Shown piece by piece: positions 24,210 through 27,092 of a DNA stretch of 27,092 bases. The notes beneath the pieces are model-generated. The model was not told the DNA's origin. It made no database searches and worked only from the letters and a program-made list of their open reading frames with translations. Each line of letters starts with the position of its first letter. Within the stretch, counting starts at the first letter, position 1. Position numbers and translations under genes: made by a program. Origin of the DNA: an uncultured Selenomonadaceae bacterium (GTDB lineage Bacteria > Bacillota > Negativicutes > Selenomonadales > Selenomonadaceae); NCBI GenBank assembly GCA_945637225.1, contig CALZDE010000002.1, forward strand, positions 1 to 27,092. Direction: 5' to 3'.

Positions 24210-25385
24210 TTAGAACTTACGAGTCATAAAGCCCGGCAAATCCATATCAAGGCCCTTCTTTGGAGCTGGTGGAGCTATATCATCAGCATTTTCAGCCGTC
24301 TGCTGATTAACAGGCTGACCAGCATTAGGTGCTATTGCCTCGGCATTGAAGTTTCTATTATTTATCGGTAGCACATTACCGCCTAAAGAATTATTGCGGA
24401 AAACACCATTTTTAAATGGCTGAATACTGTCTACAAAATCAGTAGCCACCACAGTTGCTCTTACCCGGCCGTCCATCTCTGGGTCCTCAACAATACCCCA
24501 GATAATATTTACATTATCGTGAGCATTCTCATACAGGAACTGAGTAGCATCGCCCACATCATAAATAGGAATACCAGTACTGCTGGTAATATTTACAATA
24601 ATACCCTTTGCGCCATTAATATCCTTATCTACCAATGGATTGTTAATAGCCGCCTTAACTGCATCCACTGCGGTATCTGCCTCACCAGTGCCCAGCACAG
24701 CTTCACTGCTGAAGCCCTGACGGAAAATAGTTACCGCATCAGCAAAGTCCACATTTATAATACCAGTTGTCTGAATGATTTCTACAATACAGCTGATAGC
24801 CTGACGAAGTGTTTCATCAGCCATAGTGAAGGCATCCTTCATGTTCAGCTTCTTATTGTTCATCTTCAGCAGATTGTCATTTTTCACTACCAGCAGAGCG
24901 TCCATGTACTGCTTCATTTCTTCAATACCAGCTCTTGCAGTTTTCAGCTTCCTATTACCCTCAAAGGAAAATGGCTCTGTAACAATACCTATGGACAGAA
25001 CACCTAAGTCACGCGCTATACGTGCTACAACTGGTGCAGCGCCAGTACCTACACCGCCACCCATCGCAGCGGTAATGAATACCATATCAGCACCGTACAT
25101 CTCCTGACGGATCTGTTCCTCTCCATCAATAGCTGCCTTCTGACCGATTTCTACCTTACCGCCAGTACCAAGACCACGTGTCAGATGTTCACCAATCATC
25201 AGGGTATCTACACCACATTCTGCCACAGACTTCAACTGACGTGCATCTGTATTAATAGCTATAAGCTGACTATCAAACTGATTGCTCTCCGCTAAACGGC
25301 GCAGTACATTATTACCACCGCCGCCGACGCCGAATATTTTTATAGTCACTATCGCTTCTTTTATTTCAGCTTCGCGAACTCCCAT
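24210..25385 (-). CDS. ftsZ: Cell division GTPase FtsZ (divergent, outside a division cluster)
   Basis: Tubulin-like GTPase that polymerises into the division ring. The 391-residue protein has the T1 loop FGVGGGGNNVLRR (18-30), INTDARQL (44-51), LTRGLGTGG (68-76), a tubulin signature GGGVGTGAAP (109-118), PFSFEGNRK (138-146) and the T7 synergy loop NVDFAD (211-216) with its acidic residues intact. A variable linker (about 320-378) leads to a terminal peptide LDMDLPGFMTRKF that resembles the FtsA/SepF-binding tail. Unusual points: the first Thr of GGGTGTG is Val, and the region after T7 (AVTIFRQGFSSEAVLGTGEA) departs from the common VKTVMSNAG form. Start ATG 25385 has GGGAGG 6 nt upstream; the ATG at 25406 lies before that site. 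Neighbours are tcdA and a permease gene, not ftsA, ftsQ or mur genes. Confidence 0.93.
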   Translation of the reverse strand: MGVREAEIKEAIVTIKIFGVGGGGNNVLRRLAESNQFDSQLIAINTDARQLKSVAECGVDTLMIGEHLTRGLGTGGKVEIGQKAAIDGEEQIRQEMYGADMVFITAAMGGGVGTGAAPVVARIARDLGVLSIGIVTEPFSFEGNRKLKTARAGIEEMKQYMDALLVVKNDNLLKMNNKKLNMKDAFTMADETLRQAISCIVEIIQTTGIINVDFADAVTIFRQGFSSEAVLGTGEADTAVDAVKAAINNPLVDKDINGAKGIIVNITSSTGIPIYDVGDATQFLYENAHDNVNIIWGIVEDPEMDGRVRATVVATDFVDSIQPFKNGVFRNNSLGGNVLPINNRNFNAEAIAPNAGQPVNQQTAENADDIAPPAPKKGLDMDLPGFMTRKF

Positions 25386-25516
25386 ACTTATCCTCCCTCG
25401 CCTCATCTCTGTAAGGCCCTCCGCATAAGAGGCAACACCCAGAATTAAGCGTTTTATTCTTACTCTTGTATGTATGTCAATTTGAATGTAATAGCATTAC
25501 AATAAGTCTACGATAC

Positions 25517-25545
25517 ATTATAACATATCTCAATCAAAAATGCTA
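25517..25545 (-). promoter_or_regulatory. Putative promoter of ftsZ
   Basis: On the minus strand a perfect TATAAT (25522-25517) preceded by TG at the extended -10 position. The -35 (TAGCAT, 17 nt upstream) is poor. A second -35-like TTGACA (25480-25475) lies further downstream with a weaker -10 partner. Confidence 0.5.
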
Positions 25546-25580
25546 CACCCTAGAATTAAATATTTATTGATTTTTAAGAC

Positions 25581-26465
25581 TTATTTATTCTTAAAAATTA
25601 TACTATACTGAGTAATCAGCATACCAGACATCATGAGGCAGCAGCCGAAAATCTCCAGACCAGTCATCTGCTCCCCTAGAATAAGCCACCCCGAAAGCGC
25701 ACCAAATACGGATTCCAGGCTCATAATAAGAGCCGCATGAGATGGTTCTGCATAGCGCTGACCTACTATCTGAAGTGTAAATGCCACACCAGAGCTCATT
25801 ACGCCGGCATAAAAAATAGGAAACCAGGCATTGAGCATTGATGAAAAATGTACTTCCTCAAACGTGAATGCCAAAATGGTACTGAGCACAGCACAAACAG
25901 AAATCTGACCAATAGAAATTTCTATATTATCAGCCCTGTCGGCATAACGGTCGATAAAAAGAATATGAAACGACCAGAAAATAGCACCTATAAAGGCATA
26001 CATATCACCGATATTCCACGATAAATCATCCTTAATACAGAGGAAATACAAGCCTGCCATACCTAAAAAAGCACCAATCCAGTTTTCTTTTCGTATTTTC
26101 TTTTTCAGCAAAACCGAAAATAACGGCACGAATATTATATAAAGACAAGTGAGAAAAGCGGCTTTGCCAGCAGTGGTGTAAAGCATAGAAATCTGCTGGG
26201 TAGTAGTACCGCCAAACATAATAAGACCGGCACATATACCATATTTCCAGCCCGGAAAATATTCACCTGCGGCCTTCTTCTTTTCTCTCGCCCCCCTCAT
26301 GGCAAACCACACTATAACCACAGCAAAAAATCCTAGGATATAACGGCCTGAGCAATAAGTAAAGGGACCTAAATCATCCATTCCTACCAGCTGTGCTACA
26401 AAAGCTGTACCCCATATAAAGGCTGCCAGCAGAAGGAATAAATTACCTTTTAACTGCAAAATCAT
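25581..26465 (-). CDS. EamA-family (drug/metabolite transporter superfamily) permease
   Basis: An inner-membrane protein of 294 residues with about ten hydrophobic helices arranged as two EamA repeats of five. The first repeat starts with LFLLLAAFIWGTAFVAQ (about 10-26), the second near MYAFIGAIFWSFHILFIDRYA (about 155-175). The late ALIMSLESVFGALSGWLILGEQMT block (about 242-265) is the most conserved part of the family. The substrate is unknown: members export amino acids, nucleosides or other metabolites. A GGAG ribosome binding site precedes ATG 26465; a TGCTATAAT extended -10 lies just upstream. Confidence 0.88.
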   Translation of the reverse strand: MILQLKGNLFLLLAAFIWGTAFVAQLVGMDDLGPFTYCSGRYILGFFAVVIVWFAMRGAREKKKAAGEYFPGWKYGICAGLIMFGGTTTQQISMLYTTAGKAAFLTCLYIIFVPLFSVLLKKKIRKENWIGAFLGMAGLYFLCIKDDLSWNIGDMYAFIGAIFWSFHILFIDRYADRADNIEISIGQISVCAVLSTILAFTFEEVHFSSMLNAWFPIFYAGVMSSGVAFTLQIVGQRYAEPSHAALIMSLESVFGALSGWLILGEQMTGLEIFGCCLMMSGMLITQYSIIFKNK

Positions 26466-26488
26466 TCACTCCTTAATCACATCCTAGT

Positions 26489-26497
26489 ATTATAGCA
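26489..26497 (-). promoter_or_regulatory. Extended -10 promoter of the EamA permease gene
   Basis: On the minus strand TGCTATAAT, with a perfect -10 hexamer (26494-26489). No good -35 is seen. It sits 24 nt before the start codon, so the leader would be short. Confidence 0.5.
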
Positions 26498-26530
26498 CAT
26501 TTACTCAAGGAAATAAAGCATTTTTTCTTA

Positions 26531-26569
26531 CCAAAACAAAAGCCGCTACTTTCAAATGAAAACAACGGC
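26531..26569 (-). terminator. Intrinsic terminator after dhaM
   Basis: On the minus strand a 12-bp stem (26569-26558 with 26553-26542, GC-rich base and some G-U pairs) with a 4-nt loop is followed by TTTTGTTTTGG. It makes the dhaM-like gene a single-gene transcript. Confidence 0.75.
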
Positions 26570-26590
26570 CTCACCCAATTCAATATTCTC

Positions 26591-26977
26591 TTAGCAATCA
26601 AGCTTCTTTGTATGGCGTGTCTCGTCCACCTTAGCCTGCAGGGATTCCAAATCGGCCCCCATCTGAGCCTCTATAGCAGCAACAACTGCACCTTCTAATG
26701 CAGGACCATCAAGCATTTTTATTTTTCGCTCTGCCATATCCTCAATTACCATTTCTACAGTCATGACAGCACTGCCCATATCTACAATGACAGCAACACC
26801 ATCATCCGAATAAACACTGTTAATCGCATGGGAAATTCTATCGTAGCTAGTGCCTAAAGAGCCATCTTCCAGACCTCCAGCCGCCGCAAGCTTAGTCTCT
26901 CTAGCCATCATACCTGCTAATTCAACAATACCTTCTGCCGCCTTCTGACTATGGGAAACCACAACAATTCCTACCAT
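26591..26977 (-). CDS. dhaM: DhaM-like dihydroxyacetone kinase phosphotransfer subunit (PTS EIIA mannose fold)
   Basis: A 128-residue protein of the EIIA-mannose fold that would accept phosphate from HPr and pass it to DhaL-ADP for phosphorylation of dihydroxyacetone. The probable phospho-histidine is His9 in IVVVSHSQKAAEG, and the IVDMGSAVMTVEM block (about 67-79) is typical of DhaM rather than of mannose-PTS EIIA. It is the short form without fused HPr or EI domains. An AGGAGG ribosome binding site lies 8 nt before ATG 26977. No dhaK or dhaL is in the window, and a terminator follows, so it is encoded apart from downstream partners; they may lie beyond the right edge or elsewhere. Confidence 0.85.
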   Translation of the reverse strand: MVGIVVVSHSQKAAEGIVELAGMMARETKLAAAGGLEDGSLGTSYDRISHAINSVYSDDGVAVIVDMGSAVMTVEMVIEDMAERKIKMLDGPALEGAVVAAIEAQMGADLESLQAKVDETRHTKKLDC

Positions 26978-27038
26978 AAAATAACCCTCCTGCAGGAAAA
27001 AGTAACTGTATTAAACAATCAACTGACTTTCATACAAA

Positions 27039-27068
27039 TATTATAACGCCCTCAATCATGAAAATGCA
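27039..27068 (-). promoter_or_regulatory. Promoter carried by the 54-nt repeat (copy 2), upstream of dhaM
   Basis: The same TTGCAT, 18-nt spacer, TATAAT arrangement as at 11944-11973, reading toward dhaM. The predicted start is near 27032, giving a leader of about 55 nt. Confidence 0.5.
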
Positions 27069-27092
27069 ACAAGCATTTTCTTCCTATGACAG
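27039..27092. repeat. 54-nt exact repeat, copy 2 (cut by window edge)
   Basis: Identical over all 54 bases to 11944-11997 and in the same orientation, including the 8-bp inverted repeat. The window ends inside it, so its true length is unknown. As in copy 1, it lies upstream of a minus-strand gene with its promoter pointing at that gene. Confidence 0.9.

Noticed and set aside
24519..25007. Plus-strand open frame of 162 codons
   Set aside because: It is antisense to ftsZ, with a low-complexity, Cys/His-rich translation and no ribosome binding site noted.
24210..25385. A tubulin-like phage or plasmid protein (TubZ/PhuZ) instead of FtsZ
   Set aside because: The overall motif order, T7 loop NVDFAD and the terminal partner-binding peptide fit bacterial FtsZ, and no phage or plasmid genes are near.
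25570..25598. AT-only inverted repeat at the end of the EamA gene (ATTTTTAAG/CTTAAAAAT)
   Set aside because: The stem is almost entirely A-T with an 11-nt loop and spans the stop codon, so I do not call it a terminator.

Overview
The window is a gene-dense, AT-leaning bacterial segment. All genes but one lie on the minus strand. Gene content suggests an anaerobic Firmicutes/Bacillota genome, most likely Negativicutes. The evidence is an anaerobic (CbiG/CbiH-type) cobalamin pathway, a KtrAB potassium system, an FMN-riboswitch-controlled ribD-ribE-ribBA-ribH operon, a secreted clostripain-like C11 peptidase and strong AGGAGG-type ribosome binding sites. The lineage is an inference from gene content; no rRNA is present.

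Reading on the minus strand, from right to left. (1) 27092-26591: a dhaM-like phosphocarrier gene preceded by a 54-nt repeat that carries a promoter. (2) 26465-25581: an EamA permease. (3) 25385-24210: a stand-alone, somewhat divergent ftsZ, followed by tcdA (24125-23418). (4) 21548-23377: the only plus-strand gene, a secreted C11 peptidase, convergent with tcdA through a shared hairpin terminator. (5) 21445-17713: the riboflavin operon, with promoter, FMN riboswitch, intrinsic terminator, four genes and a final terminator. (6) 17545-15559: an orphan REC/HD-GYP response regulator and a second HD-domain phosphohydrolase separated by a hairpin terminator or attenuator. (7) 15466-12144: glnS, a small conserved-looking protein and an ArsB/NhaD-type ion transporter ending in a terminator. 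(8) 12090-11819: a structured non-coding region containing the first copy of the 54-nt repeat and the cobalamin operon promoter. (9) 11818-15: the cobalamin operon cbiE-cbiT-cbiF-cbiG-cbiH-cbiJ-cbiC-cbiA-cobU-[ktrB-ktrA]-cbiP-cbiB, tightly packed with many overlaps. It probably continues beyond the left edge.

The cobalamin block covers most corrin-ring steps from cobalt-factor III onward, a,c-amidation, the remaining amidations, aminopropanol attachment and nucleotide-loop activation. It lacks cbiD, cbiL, a cobalt chelatase and cobS/cobT/cobC, which must lie elsewhere if the pathway is complete. I saw no cobalamin riboswitch in its leader. A potassium channel/regulator pair is inserted inside the operon and overlaps the cobU stop.

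The two stretches longer than 300 bases without a gene are 11819-12143 (terminator, structured repeat, promoters) and 21178-21547 (divergent promoters, FMN riboswitch, terminator). The most unusual signals are the repeated promoter/hairpin element at 11944-11997 and 27039-27092, the KtrAB insertion in the B12 operon, and the lone FtsZ with an altered GTP-binding signature.
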